From Haloplanus natans DSM 17983 (lineage in GTDB: Archaea > Halobacteriota > Halobacteria > Halobacteriales > Haloferacaceae), in assembly GCF_000427685.1 (NCBI RefSeq), contig NZ_KE386573.1, positions 1,782,938 through 1,846,937 on the forward strand: a DNA stretch of 64,000 nt. The letters are read 5' to 3'. A program made the translations under genes and the position numbers. The first letter of the stretch is position 1; the number at the start of each line of letters is the position of its first letter. The notes under the pieces are model-generated. The model saw only the letters and a list, made by a program, of their open reading frames with translations. It searched no databases and had not been told where the DNA came from. Below are positions 22,656-31,170 of this stretch, piece after piece.

Positions 22656-23771
22656 TCAGCCCAGCAACGACCCGAGCGCCGCCGAGAGCGCCGTCGCCGC
22701 GCGCTCCACTTCCGCAACGCGGACGTACTCGCGGTCGGCGTGGGCGACGGGACCCTCGTCGTCGGCGAGGACGCCCGGCCCGAAGACGACGGTCGGCGCC
22801 GGCGCGAAGTAGGACGCCTCGGTCGCGGCGGTGAAGGGGCGGACGGCGCCGGCCGCGCCGTCGGTGACGCGGTCGGCCGCGGCGGACAGGTGCCGGACGA
22901 TCGGCTTCTCCGTGTCCGTCGCGAACGCTTCGAGGAAGGGCGTCGGGCGCTCGGTCGGCGCAAAGTCCACGCCGACGGGGTCGGGCGTGGCGTCGTCGAC
23001 GGCGCGTTCGAGGGCGGCGGCGAAGCCATCGGCCGTCTCCGGCGGGACGCTCCGCCGGTCTACGGTGATCGCACAGTCGGCGGGCACCTGATTGGTCGCC
23101 TCGCCGCCGTGGACGACCGTCGGCGTCAGCGTCGCCGGGCCGAGGTCGGGATGGGGGTCGCGGTCCGCGTCGAAATCCCGGATCGCCGCCAGCGCCCCCT
23201 CCGCGGCGGCGACGGCGTTGACGCCCGACTCGGGTTCGGCCGCGTGGGCGTTCCGGCCCGAGAGGCGAATCGTCCCCTCGAATCGACCCTTCGCGGCGGT
23301 ACAGACGTCGAGTCCGGTCGGCTCGCCGACGACGTAGGCGTCGGCGGTCGGTGCCGAGAGGTCGGGGAGGACCGAGAGGTCGAGCGCCGCGGCGCCCGTC
23401 GAGTACACCTCCTCGTCGGGCGTGACCGCGAGGGTGAGTCGGCCGTCGTCGCCGTCGAACGAGAGAAACGCCGACAGGATGGCCGCGAGCGGCCCCTTCG
23501 CGTCGCAGGAGCCACGGCCGTGGATCACGCCGTCCTCGCGGGCGTAGGGAACCGGCGGGGACACCGTGTCGATGTGGGTGTTGAGCACGACGTGGGGCTT
23601 CCCCGACCCTTTCGTGGCGAGCGTGTTGCCCGCGTGGTCGACGATGGGGTCGGCGCCGTGGTCGGCGAGGGTGTCGACCAGGAACTCACGCATCTCCGTC
23701 ACGTCCGCGTGGGAGTCGATGCGGACGCCGGCGTCGAGGAAGTCGACGGGATCGAACCCTCCGTCGCTCAC
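22656..23771 (-). CDS. dapE: Succinyl-diaminopimelate desuccinylase (M20 family)
   Basis: A 371-residue M20 metallopeptidase-fold hydrolase. VVLNTHIDTVSPPVPYARED and IHGRGSCDAKGPLAAILSAF supply the two-zinc ligands His and Asp; VTPDEEVYSTGAAAL carries the catalytic and metal-binding glutamates. A lid domain starts after GRFEGTIRLSGRNAHAAEPE. It would cleave N-succinyl-LL-diaminopimelate to LL-diaminopimelate. ArgE/carboxypeptidase relatives look similar, but the position after dapF-lysA-dapD makes DapE the clear choice. ATGA overlap with dapF; last enzyme gene of the lysine operon. Confidence 0.87.
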   Translation of the reverse strand: MSDGGFDPVDFLDAGVRIDSHADVTEMREFLVDTLADHGADPIVDHAGNTLATKGSGKPHVVLNTHIDTVSPPVPYAREDGVIHGRGSCDAKGPLAAILSAFLSFDGDDGRLTLAVTPDEEVYSTGAAALDLSVLPDLSAPTADAYVVGEPTGLDVCTAAKGRFEGTIRLSGRNAHAAEPESGVNAVAAAEGALAAIRDFDADRDPHPDLGPATLTPTVVHGGEATNQVPADCAITVDRRSVPPETADGFAAALERAVDDATPDPVGVDFAPTERPTPFLEAFATDTEKPIVRHLSAAADRVTDGAAGAVRPFTAATEASYFAPAPTVVFGPGVLADDEGPVAHADREYVRVAEVERAATALSAALGSLLG

Positions 23772-24658
23772 GGCTGTGGGACCTCCAGATCGATCGCGAA
23801 CTCGCGTTCGACAGGGCCGGTGAGCGTCGCCGGGGCGTCCGAGGGGACGACGATGACGAGGTCACCGCCGGGCGGCGACACCCGGACTGGTCCCTCTGTG
23901 TCGAGGCGGCCGGTGCGCTTCGCGGCGGCGACGACCGCCACCGCCCCCGTCCCGCAGGCGAGCGTCTCCCCCTCGACGCCGCGCTCGAAGGTGCGCTGGC
24001 TGAAGGCGGCCGGGTCGCCGGGCGCACCGTCGCGGATGTCGGCCTCGTCGCCCACCTCGACCCGCGCGGCGAGCGTGACGTTCGCCCCCTCGGGGAAGAC
24101 GGCGGCGTGACGGACCGGCGGTGCGACGGTCCCCAGATCCACGGCGTCCACGTCGTCGACGAACGCGACGGCGTGAGGGACGCCCGTGTTCACGGCGGTG
24201 ACGGGCAGGCCCGCGACCGACTCCTCGATCAGCGGGCCGTCGCGGTCGGGCGAGAGCGGCACCTCGGCCGGATCGAACGACGGGACCCCCATCTCGACGG
24301 TGACGCCCTCGCTCTGGACGACGGCGCGGCGGTCGCCCGCGGGCGTCTCGATCAGGACTTCGCGGGCGCCCGTCTCACGGGCGGCCCAGACGGCGGTGAC
24401 GCGGGCGCCGTTGCCACACATGGCGGCGGTCGACCCGTCGGGCTGGACGAGCGTCATCGTCACCCGGACGGGCGACGCCGTGGGGTCGAGGTCCAGAAAG
24501 AGAACGCCGTCGGCGCCGGTTCGCTCGCCACCGACACCCGTCTCGCGGTCACAGTGAGTGCGCGCGAACGCCGCGCGGTCGACCACCGGCGCACTGGCCG
24601 GGAGGACGAGGAAGTCGTTCTCGGTGCCGTGGTACTTCTCGGCCGTGACCGTCGTCAT
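23768..24658 (-). CDS. dapF: Diaminopimelate epimerase
   Basis: A 296-residue cofactor-independent racemase. It converts LL- to meso-diaminopimelate. The two catalytic cysteines lie in AAMCGNGARVTAVWAARETG and LACGTGAVAVVAAAKRTG; the N-terminus has MTTVTAEKYHGTENDFLVLP, and VNTGVPHAVAFVDDVDAVDL is the usual Asn-Thr-Gly block. Length is normal for archaeal homologues. It lies between lysA and dapE with 4-bp overlaps at both ends. Confidence 0.92.
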   Translation of the reverse strand: MTTVTAEKYHGTENDFLVLPASAPVVDRAAFARTHCDRETGVGGERTGADGVLFLDLDPTASPVRVTMTLVQPDGSTAAMCGNGARVTAVWAARETGAREVLIETPAGDRRAVVQSEGVTVEMGVPSFDPAEVPLSPDRDGPLIEESVAGLPVTAVNTGVPHAVAFVDDVDAVDLGTVAPPVRHAAVFPEGANVTLAARVEVGDEADIRDGAPGDPAAFSQRTFERGVEGETLACGTGAVAVVAAAKRTGRLDTEGPVRVSPPGGDLVIVVPSDAPATLTGPVEREFAIDLEVPQP

Positions 24659-25983
24659 TCGTCCACCTCCAGATCGGTGACGTGTCCGATCGTCTCGCGC
24701 TCGCGGGCGATCCGAACGCCGTCGCCGATTCCGCCGGCTTCGCCGTTACCGGACTGCGTCCGGTTGCCCGAGGAGCGTCGCTCCTCGCTGGCTTCGCGAG
24801 GCGTCTCCGACGCCTCGCAGACGACTTCGGCGGGTCGTGGCCGGGAGTTGTAGGTGCTCGCCATCTCGTAGCCGTAGGCGCCGGCGTTGCCGATGGCGAG
24901 CAAGTCGCCCCGGCGTGGCGTGGGCATCGATCGCTCCTCGCAGAACAGGTCCGCCGTCTCGCAGACGGGGCCGGCGACGGTGACCGGGCGTTCGGGTCGC
25001 TCGTCGGTCAGGTTGCGGATGGCGTGGTAGGCGTCGTACATGGCCGGACGCAGGAGCGTCGTCATGCCGGCGTCGACGCCGGCGACGACTGGCACGGTCC
25101 CCTCGCCGTCGCCGACGGCCTTGACAGTGTTCACGCGCGTCAGGAGGACACCCGCGTCGGCGACGAGGTAGCGACCGGGTTCGATGGCGAGTCGGGCGTC
25201 CACGTCGCCGAGTGCCTCGCGGGTAGCCGCGGCCACCGCGTCGAGGTCGAGGGGCGGTTCGTCCTCACGATACGGGACACCGAAGCCGCCGCCCACGTCG
25301 ACGAACTCCAGGTCACCCACCTCGCGCGCCAGATCACCCATCCGGGCGACGAGTTCGCGGTGGGCGGCCAGGTCGTCGCCGGAGATTCCGCTCCCGGCGT
25401 GGGCGTGGATGCCCACCACGTCGAAGTCGGCTCGGGCGCCCGCGAGGAGTTCCGGGGCGCGGTCGTAGGGCACGCCGAACTTGGCGTGGCCGCCGGTCGT
25501 CACCTTCTCGTGGTGGCCGGCGCCGACGCCGGGGTTGACGCGAAGGGCGAGTCGGCCGTCGAAGCCGCGTTCGCGGAGGCGGGAAACGGTGTCCCGGGCG
25601 CCGGCGACGACGGTGAGGTCCGTCCCCGCCCGCCAGCGATCGAGGACGACATCGAGATCCTCGGCCGGTGGGTTGACCGCGGTGTACTGCACCGCGTCGT
25701 AGCCGGCGTCGATGGCGCGCACCACCTCGCCAGCGGACGCACATTCGGCGCCGAGACCGGCGTCACGGACGGTTTCCAGCACCGCCCGGCCGGTGTGGGC
25801 CTTGACGGCGTAGCTCACCGCGGCGTCGGGGAACGCACCGCGGAGGCGCCGTGCGTTCTCCCGCACCCGGTCGAGGTCTGTGACGTAGAGCGGGGTGCCG
25901 TACTCGTCGGCCAGATCGGTGAGGTCGGCGGCCGACCAGTCGGCGAGGCGTCGCACGGTCGGGCCGGCCGCCTCGCCGCTCAT
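24655..25983 (-). CDS. lysA: Diaminopimelate decarboxylase, with an inserted palindromic cassette
   Basis: A 442-residue fold-type III PLP enzyme making lysine from meso-diaminopimelate. AVSYAVKAHTGRAVLETVRD has the Schiff-base lysine; HAHAGSGISG and LAIEPGRYLVADAGVLLTRV are phosphate and substrate sites; GPVCETADLFCEERSMP carries the active-site cysteine of the partner subunit. Near the C-terminus, between NSRPRPAEVV and the final strand, is a hydrophilic insert including EERRSSGNRTQSGNGE, encoded by three consecutive short palindromes (24749-24817). The same peptide pattern recurs in dapB and birA. The insert lies in an exposed tail and keeps the frame. Confidence 0.92.
   Translation of the reverse strand: MSGEAAGPTVRRLADWSAADLTDLADEYGTPLYVTDLDRVRENARRLRGAFPDAAVSYAVKAHTGRAVLETVRDAGLGAECASAGEVVRAIDAGYDAVQYTAVNPPAEDLDVVLDRWRAGTDLTVVAGARDTVSRLRERGFDGRLALRVNPGVGAGHHEKVTTGGHAKFGVPYDRAPELLAGARADFDVVGIHAHAGSGISGDDLAAHRELVARMGDLAREVGDLEFVDVGGGFGVPYREDEPPLDLDAVAAATREALGDVDARLAIEPGRYLVADAGVLLTRVNTVKAVGDGEGTVPVVAGVDAGMTTLLRPAMYDAYHAIRNLTDERPERPVTVAGPVCETADLFCEERSMPTPRRGDLLAIGNAGAYGYEMASTYNSRPRPAEVVCEASETPREASEERRSSGNRTQSGNGEAGGIGDGVRIARERETIGHVTDLEVDE
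24749..24817. repeat. Palindromic cassette inside lysA (three hairpins)
   Basis: CCGGAC-TGC-GTCCGG (24749-24763), spacer TTGCC, CGAGGAGC-GTC-GCTCCTCG (24769-24787), then CGAGGCGTC-TCC-GACGCCTCG (24797-24817). All arms are perfect with 3-nt loops. The first two have the same order as cassettes in dapB, birA and at 31371-31418. Confidence 0.75.
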
Positions 25984-26813
25984 TCCCGCAGCGCCTCCTC
26001 CCGCTTCGTCGCGTCGCGCGTGTCGGCCTCGATGTCCATGGCGACGACCGCGGGCTTGTACGCGCCGCCCGCGAACAGGTCGTGGTCGCCGATCGAGGAC
26101 TCCACCATCCGGGTGAACGCCCGCCGCTCCGGGGGCAGGTGGCCGTAGCAGACCTCCTCCTCGACGAGGTCGTAGACGGGGATGCGCGGCGAGAGCAGCG
26201 TGTTCTCGCCCACGACCGTGTTCTCGCCCACGACGAACCCGCTCGTCACCCGACAGCCAGCACCGAGGGAGGCGCCGTCCTCGACGATCACCGGCGCGTC
26301 CTCGACGGGTTCGAGGACGCCACCGATGAGCGTGTTGGCACCGAGTTTGACGTTCGCGCCGATCTGGGCACAGGAGCCGACGGTGTCACAGGAGTCGACG
26401 AGGGTGCCGTCGCCGACGTACGCGCCCACGTTGACGAAGGAGGGACTCATCATGATGCAGTCCGAGCCCAGATAGGCGCCCCGGCGGATGGTCGTGCCGT
26501 CGGGCGTGTTGCGGGTGCCGCGCTCGCCCAGGTCGGCCGTCTCACGGAGGGGAAGCACGTCGTGGTAGTCGACGCCGCCGTAGGAGCGAGCCTCGGTGGC
26601 CCGGAGGCCGAAGTTGAGCAGGATACCCCGCTTTACCCACTCGTTGGCCTCCCAGCCGTCGCGTCCCTTCTCGGCTGCGCGGACCTCGCCCGCCTCTAGC
26701 GCGTCGAGGAAGGCATCGAGCGTGTCGTAGTCGTCGGCCGTCGCCGTCTCGGCGTCGACGGCGTCGTCGTCGTAGCGCTGCCACAGATCGGATACGTCGG
26801 ATTCCAGTGTCAT
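25980..26813 (-). CDS. dapD: Tetrahydrodipicolinate N-succinyltransferase
   Basis: A 277-residue protein. The N-terminal helical part is followed by a left-handed beta-helix of hexapeptide repeats (RRGAYLGSDCIMMSPSFVNV, GAYVGDGTLVDSCDTVGSCA, QIGANVKLGANTLIGGVLEP). It transfers succinyl from succinyl-CoA to tetrahydrodipicolinate. EDGASLGAGCRVTSGFVVGE and PRIPVYDLVEEEVCYGHLPP are family C-terminal blocks. An acetyltransferase variant (DapH) would be shorter and differ here, and the neighbouring dapE supports the succinylase route. Overlaps dapB and lysA by four bases each. Confidence 0.9.
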   Translation of the reverse strand: MTLESDVSDLWQRYDDDAVDAETATADDYDTLDAFLDALEAGEVRAAEKGRDGWEANEWVKRGILLNFGLRATEARSYGGVDYHDVLPLRETADLGERGTRNTPDGTTIRRGAYLGSDCIMMSPSFVNVGAYVGDGTLVDSCDTVGSCAQIGANVKLGANTLIGGVLEPVEDAPVIVEDGASLGAGCRVTSGFVVGENTVVGENTLLSPRIPVYDLVEEEVCYGHLPPERRAFTRMVESSIGDHDLFAGGAYKPAVVAMDIEADTRDATKREEALRE

Positions 26814-27601
26814 ATCGTGTCCTCGAAGTCGTACTCGCCGGCCGGGCGGCCGACGAGCCAGTCGGCGGCATCGAGCGCCCCGGCGGCGAAGACGCCCCGG
26901 GATTCCGCGCGATGCGTAAGCGTCAGTACCTCGTGATTCCCTGCAAGTAGTAGTTCGTGTTCGCCGGTCACGTCGCCGGCGCGGCGGGCGTGGACGCCCA
27001 CCTCACCCTCCTCGCGGGGCTGTTCGCCCTCGCGGCCGTGGACTCGCTCGCTCCCGTCGGACTCCGTCCGACTCCCCGAGGAGCGTTGCTCCTCGCGAAT
27101 CTCGTCGACGTCCTCCAGAATCGAGAGCGCCGTCCCCGAGGGGGCGTCCCGCTTGCGGTTGTGGTGTGTCTCCGTGAGTTCGGCGTCGTAGTCGGGGAGC
27201 GCCCCGACGGCTTCGCGGATCGCCCGCCGGAGCGCCATCACGCCACGCGCGAAGTTCGACGCGCGGAGGACGGGCACCGACTCGGCGGCGTCGGCGAGCA
27301 CCTCCAACTGTGACTCGGGAAACCCCGTCGTGCCGACGACGGCGGCGACGCCCGCCTCGGCACAGGCCTCGACGTACCGCGTACTGGGGTCGGGGAGGGT
27401 AAAATCGACCAGCACGTCGGGGTCGCGGTCGTCGAGCAGACGGGGGAGTTCCGCCTCGTCTTCCACCTCGTGGCCCGCGACGGCGCCGACCGACGTGCGG
27501 TTGACCGCGAGGACGACCGCCATCCCCTCGCGGTCGGTGGCGGCCTCGATGACCTCGCGGCCCATGTGGCCGCCGGCGCCCGTGACGGCCACCTCGATCA
27601 C
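26810..27601 (-). CDS. dapB: 4-hydroxy-tetrahydrodipicolinate reductase, with an inserted palindromic cassette
   Basis: A 263-residue protein. IEVAVTGAGGHMGREVIEAA is the NAD(P)-binding Rossmann motif; VDFTLPDPSTRYVEACAEAG and VVGTTGFPESQLEVL follow; ETHHNRKRDAPSGTALSILE holds the catalytic His-His and Lys. After DEIR an insert appears, EEQRSSGSRTESDGSERV, made by palindromes at 27056-27095; then the normal sequence resumes with VGVHARRAGDVTGEHELLLA. The insert sits in the loop between the substrate helix and the next strand, a place where length varies in the family. Second gene of the operon, with ATGA overlaps on both sides. Confidence 0.92.
   Translation of the reverse strand: MIEVAVTGAGGHMGREVIEAATDREGMAVVLAVNRTSVGAVAGHEVEDEAELPRLLDDRDPDVLVDFTLPDPSTRYVEACAEAGVAAVVGTTGFPESQLEVLADAAESVPVLRASNFARGVMALRRAIREAVGALPDYDAELTETHHNRKRDAPSGTALSILEDVDEIREEQRSSGSRTESDGSERVHGREGEQPREEGEVGVHARRAGDVTGEHELLLAGNHEVLTLTHRAESRGVFAAGALDAADWLVGRPAGEYDFEDTI
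27056..27095. repeat. Palindromic cassette inside dapB (two hairpins)
   Basis: GTCGGAC-TCC-GTCCGAC (27056-27072), spacer TCCC, CGAGGAGC-GTT-GCTCCTCG (27077-27095). Stems are perfect and differ in bases from lysA while keeping the symmetry. Confidence 0.75.
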
Positions 27602-28500
27602 GCTTCGGCCTCCAGCGGGTCGAGGTCGGCGAGGACGGCTTCGAGGTCCGGCCGAAGCTCCTCCGAGAGGCGCGTAAGTGGCAGGCGGACGTGACCGGGG
27701 CCGTAGCCGCGGATCGCCATCGCCTCGTTGACGGGAACCGGGTTGGTCTCCCAGAACAGGGCGCGCATCAGCGGGCCGAGTTCGTGGTGTCGCTCGCGGG
27801 CGGTATCGTAGTCGCCGTCGAGCGCCGAGTGGACCAGATCGACCGTCCGCGCGGGTTCGACGTTGGCGACGACGCTGATGGTGCCCGTCCCGCCCACGGA
27901 GAGCGTCGGCAGGATGAGACCGTCGTCGCCGGCGAGCACGTAGAACTCCTCGTCACGGGTGCGCTCGACGACTTCCGACACACGGTTCAGGTCGCCGCTA
28001 GCGGCCTTGTAGCCCAGGATGTTCGGGTGCGAGGCGAGTTCGACGGTCGTGTCCACCTCGATGTTCCGTCCCGTCCGGCCGGGGACGTTGTAGACGATCT
28101 GGGGCAGGTCCACCTCGTCGGCGATGGTTCGGTAGTGGTCGTACATCCCCGCCGGTTCGGGCTTGTTGTAGTACGGCGAGATGAGGAGGAGGGCGTCGGC
28201 GCCGGCCTCGGCGGAGCGACGGGAAAGGGAGAGGGCTTCGGCGGTGTTGTTCGATCCGGACCCGGCGATGATGGGCACCTCGTCGCCGACGGCGTCGACG
28301 ACGGCTTCCACCACCTCGATGTGTTCGTCGTGGCTGAGCGTCGCGCTCTCGCCGGTGGAGCCGACGGGCACGAGGCCGTCGACGCCGCCGTCGACGAGTC
28401 GTCGGGCGTCGGCGCGAAGCGTTTCGAAGTCGATGCTGCCGTCCTCGTAAAACGGCGTGGTCATGGCGGGGTAGACTCCGCGGAACTCGGTGAGTGTCAT
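27598..28500 (-). CDS. dapA: 4-hydroxy-tetrahydrodipicolinate synthase
   Basis: A 300-residue TIM-barrel class I aldolase joining pyruvate and aspartate semialdehyde. VPVGSTGESATLSHDEHIEV is the family start block, IVYNVPGRTGRNIEVDTTVE has the catalytic tyrosine and threonine loop, and NILGYKAASGDLNRV carries the Schiff-base lysine. First gene of the lysine operon; its substrate comes from asd at 37364. Upstream lies a 360-bp intergenic region. In the minus direction a TATA-like box is not obvious close to the start, so the promoter position is uncertain. Confidence 0.93.
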   Translation of the reverse strand: MTLTEFRGVYPAMTTPFYEDGSIDFETLRADARRLVDGGVDGLVPVGSTGESATLSHDEHIEVVEAVVDAVGDEVPIIAGSGSNNTAEALSLSRRSAEAGADALLLISPYYNKPEPAGMYDHYRTIADEVDLPQIVYNVPGRTGRNIEVDTTVELASHPNILGYKAASGDLNRVSEVVERTRDEEFYVLAGDDGLILPTLSVGGTGTISVVANVEPARTVDLVHSALDGDYDTARERHHELGPLMRALFWETNPVPVNEAMAIRGYGPGHVRLPLTRLSEELRPDLEAVLADLDPLEAEA

Positions 28501-28861
28501 ATGCGTGCGTGGGGTATCGGCGCTGTTAGTCGTGTCGGAACGGTGCGACGGACGAGCCGTCCGGTCGGAGTGCGCCCGAGACGGGGTCGCTACCCCCGCC
28601 TGGAGCGCCGGTTACCGACCGCGTTTTTTCAGAAAAGTCGCGAGGCCACGCGTCGCTGGCGAGGGGCGGACGCCGCCGGCGACGCGAGGCGCGTTCACAG
28701 TTTCCGTCGCGGTGTCGAGCAATTTATACTTTGGGTTTCGGGTCGACGGTACCGTTCGGAGTCGGGCGTCAGCGAGGCTCATAGTGTTTATTGTAACTGG
28801 TTACCGGTGGGTCGCCGGACCGTCTTGGTGACTCACCGGTACTGACTTGCGATAAACACTA
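28501..28861. other. Intergenic region between dapA and tfs
   Basis: No gene. It contains the upstream region of dapA and, at its far end, hairpin element A (28781-28862). AGCAATTTATACTTTGGG near 28725 is a possible TATA box. Confidence 0.45.
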
Positions 28862-28862
28862 T
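28781..28862. repeat. Approximately 80-bp hairpin repeat, copy A
   Basis: The ends ATAGTGTTTATTG and CGATAAACACTAT are inverted (12 of 13 bases), and inside TACCGGTGGGT and ACTCACCGGTA pair. A related sequence is at 54130-54205 in the opposite direction. It ends at the stop codon of tfs and may act as its terminator. Confidence 0.65.
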
Positions 28863-29179
28863 CAGTGGTCGTCTTCGCGCCACTTGTGTTCGCACTCGGT
28901 ACAGACGAAAAACCGGGTCTCGGACTCGTCGGCCGCGCGGATCTGTTGCATATACCAGTAGGCCTCGTCGTTGTCACACTCGGGACAGTTTGCACTCGTC
29001 GTCGGCAGGCCGCTGGAGCCGCCCCCGGACTCGATGATCTCCGACTCCTCCTGGGCCTGTGTGGTGACCATCTCGGTTTCCGTCGCCGCGTCACGCGGCG
29101 TCTCGTGTCCACACTGCGTACAGACCCACACGCCGTCGTCCGTCTGCATCATCGATCCACATTCGTCGCAGAACTTCAT
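28862..29179 (-). CDS. tfs: Transcription factor S (TFS)
   Basis: A 105-residue protein with two zinc ribbons: N-terminal MKFCDECGSMM...WVCTQCGHET and C-terminal SANCPECDNDEAYWYMQQIR, ADESETRFFVCTECEHKWRE. The acidic pair in AADE at the tip of the second ribbon is the cleavage-stimulating site, as in TFIIS. TFS rescues stalled RNA polymerase by stimulating RNA cleavage. Length and layout are standard. Transcribed alone, with the hairpin repeat directly after its stop. Confidence 0.93.
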   Translation of the reverse strand: MKFCDECGSMMQTDDGVWVCTQCGHETPRDAATETEMVTTQAQEESEIIESGGGSSGLPTTSANCPECDNDEAYWYMQQIRAADESETRFFVCTECEHKWREDDH

Positions 29180-29265
29180 GGTGACTCGAAGCCTGACTCC
29201 GGACGGTCTTTAACCCACGGATGTGCCGGTTTCGTGTAGGTCAGTCCCGATATCCAAAACGGCGG

Positions 29266-29523
29266 CTACGCGTCGCCGTCGGACTGCCCGGGTTCGCCCA
29301 CGGACTCGATCGGGAGGACGTTCTGGAGTTCGGCGAACAGTTCGTCCGGGCCGTGGAGGGCGTCGCTCCCGACTTCGGAGACGAGTTCGCCGAGGTTGGC
29401 CTCGCCGTCGGCGAAGGTGACGGTGACGTCGACGTACTCGGCGGCCGCGTCGTCGCGGGTGACGGGGTAGTCGAGTCGCTCGAACAGGGACTCGACCCGA
29501 CTCAGTTTTACGCGTTCGCTCAT
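29266..29523 (-). CDS. DUF5789-like conserved haloarchaeal protein, 85 aa
   Basis: It starts MSERVKLSRVESLFERLDYP and continues with DDAAAEYVDVTVTFADGEAN and LGELVSEVGSDALHGPDELF. This layout (short helix, two strands, helices ending in acidic residues) is that of the haloarchaeal DUF5789 proteins, whose function is unknown. The start at 29523 fits; the frame is open slightly further upstream. It lies 86 bp upstream of tfs on the same strand, so the two may be transcribed together. Confidence 0.72.
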   Translation of the reverse strand: MSERVKLSRVESLFERLDYPVTRDDAAAEYVDVTVTFADGEANLGELVSEVGSDALHGPDELFAELQNVLPIESVGEPGQSDGDA

Positions 29524-29642
29524 GGCCGGGCGTACGACCCCTCGGCACTTAGAGGTGGGCATAGGACGTGCTGGCGGCGTGTACGAACCGTCGAACTGCC
29601 GTCTCGCGTCGCCACGTCGGCGATGGCACGGCGGAAGCCGTC

Positions 29643-30194
29643 TCAGCGAATGGTAAACCGCAGCAGGACGTGGGCGTCTTCGCCGACGAGTTCGCTCGGT
29701 TCCCGGCCACCCGCCCCGTCTTTATCCACCTCCGTCGGATTCCAGACGAGACGGATCGTCACCCCCTCCAAGTCGCCGTTCGCCCCGAAGCGGATCGACT
29801 CGCCCACGTCCCAAGTGTCGCCGACGCCGACCTGATCGTCACCCTCACTGAGCTTTTCGCCGACGGTTGCGTAGCTGGGGTTCGGTGCGGTGTCGGAACC
29901 TCCGAGGTCGACCGGCCTGCTCGCGACGAGCAACAGCCGGTCGGTACGGAGGGAGTCCCCGTGAGCGAGGGTGACGGTGACCACGTCATCCGAGGGCCCG
30001 TTCTCCGCTTTTTGATGATCGAACGCGGCCGTCGGCGGTTCGGCGACCACATCGGCGAGTGTTCCGAAAGCGACAAACAGTGTCGTTCCGAGTAGAACGA
30101 CCAGTGCGACCATCAGAATCGTCGACACACCCGAGGTGACGGCTCGGTCCCTCCCGCCGACCGCGAGCGTCTTCGGTTGGCGTCGGCGGGTCAT
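29643..30194 (-). CDS. Type IV pilin-like/secreted protein with N-terminal helix, 183 aa
   Basis: A basic leader MTRRRQPKTLAVGGRDR precedes AVTSGVSTILMVALVVLLGT, a hydrophobic helix resembling archaeal pilins (AVSPV in the usual form, here AVTSGV). The mature part is a small beta-rich domain with HGDSLRTDRLLLVASRPVDL and FGANGDLEGVTIRLVWNPTE. The degenerate cleavage region means processing by the prepilin peptidase is likely but unproven. It stands alone, without pilus assembly genes nearby, as is common for haloarchaeal pilins. Confidence 0.7.
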   Translation of the reverse strand: MTRRRQPKTLAVGGRDRAVTSGVSTILMVALVVLLGTTLFVAFGTLADVVAEPPTAAFDHQKAENGPSDDVVTVTLAHGDSLRTDRLLLVASRPVDLGGSDTAPNPSYATVGEKLSEGDDQVGVGDTWDVGESIRFGANGDLEGVTIRLVWNPTEVDKDGAGGREPSELVGEDAHVLLRFTIR

Positions 30195-30345
30195 AGCGTC
30201 ATTCGAATAACTCGGTATTCCCCGGAAGCGGTCTTAACGATTACGGCCCCGATCCGAGCGGCCACGTTCACAAGGAGCGCCGGCTGTCAGGCGGATTGGC
30301 GGTCGAACGTGAGTGGTGCGGCCGCTGCCGGAAGGGCGGAAGGTA

Positions 30346-31119
30346 TCACTCGAAGTCGGGGTCGCGCTTCTCGACGAACGCCGCCATGCCCTCTCGCTGA
30401 TCGTGGGTGCCGAACAGGCCGCTCCAGGCTCGCCGCTCCACGTTCAGCCCCGATTCGATGCCACCCTCGTGGAAGGCGTTGAGCGACTCCGTGGCGGCGT
30501 AGAGGGCGTGTCGGGGTTTCGCTGCCAGCTCGGCCGCCATCTCGTCGACGTAGTCGTAGAGTTCGTCGTGGGCGACCAGGTCGCCGACGAGACCCCGCTC
30601 GTGGGCGTCCTGTGCGTCGAGGCGCTCGCCGAAGAGGATCAGCCGGCGTGCCGTCTCGTCGGGGACGAGTCGCTGGAGGAGCTGCGTGCCGCCCCAGCCG
30701 GGGATGATACCGAGGTCGATTTCGGTCTGACCGATGACGGCTCGTTCGCTCGCCACCCGGAGGTCACAGGCGAGCGCGAACTCGCAGCCGCCGCCGAAGG
30801 CGTAGCCGTTGATGGCCGCGATGGTGACGCCGGGATAGGAGAGGATGTCACGGACGACCTGCTGGCCGCGTTCGGCGTAAGCGAGCGCCTCGGGCGTCGA
30901 GAACTCCTTCATGTAGTCGATGTCGGCGCCGGCGATGAACGCGTCGTCGCCCGCCCCCGTCAGGACCAGGACGCGCGCATCCTCGCTCTCGGCCTCGGCG
31001 ATGGCGTCGCCGATTTCGTCGAGCGTCTCGCTGTTCATGGCGTTCAACGCGTCGGGACGGTCGACCGTGAGTCGGGCGACGCCGTCGGTAACGTCGAGCG
31101 TAACGGTGTTCCAAGACAC
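30346..31119 (-). CDS. Enoyl-CoA hydratase/isomerase family protein
   Basis: A 257-residue crotonase-fold protein. The two oxyanion-hole segments are FIAGADIDYMKEFSTPEAL and INGYAFGGGCEFALACDLRV, and the catalytic glutamates are in GQTEIDLGIIPGWGGTQLLQ, matching true hydratases. It hydrates 2-enoyl-CoA in fatty-acid or amino-acid degradation, although substrate range cannot be told. C-terminal FGTHDQREGMAAFVEKRDPD is normal. It is not next to other beta-oxidation genes; the 375-bp inverted-repeat element lies directly upstream. Confidence 0.9.
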   Translation of the reverse strand: MSWNTVTLDVTDGVARLTVDRPDALNAMNSETLDEIGDAIAEAESEDARVLVLTGAGDDAFIAGADIDYMKEFSTPEALAYAERGQQVVRDILSYPGVTIAAINGYAFGGGCEFALACDLRVASERAVIGQTEIDLGIIPGWGGTQLLQRLVPDETARRLILFGERLDAQDAHERGLVGDLVAHDELYDYVDEMAAELAAKPRHALYAATESLNAFHEGGIESGLNVERRAWSGLFGTHDQREGMAAFVEKRDPDFE

Positions 31120-31170
31120 GCCGAGTGCGACGACGGCCAGGAGCGTAAACGTTCGGGGTCGGTCGCGAGG

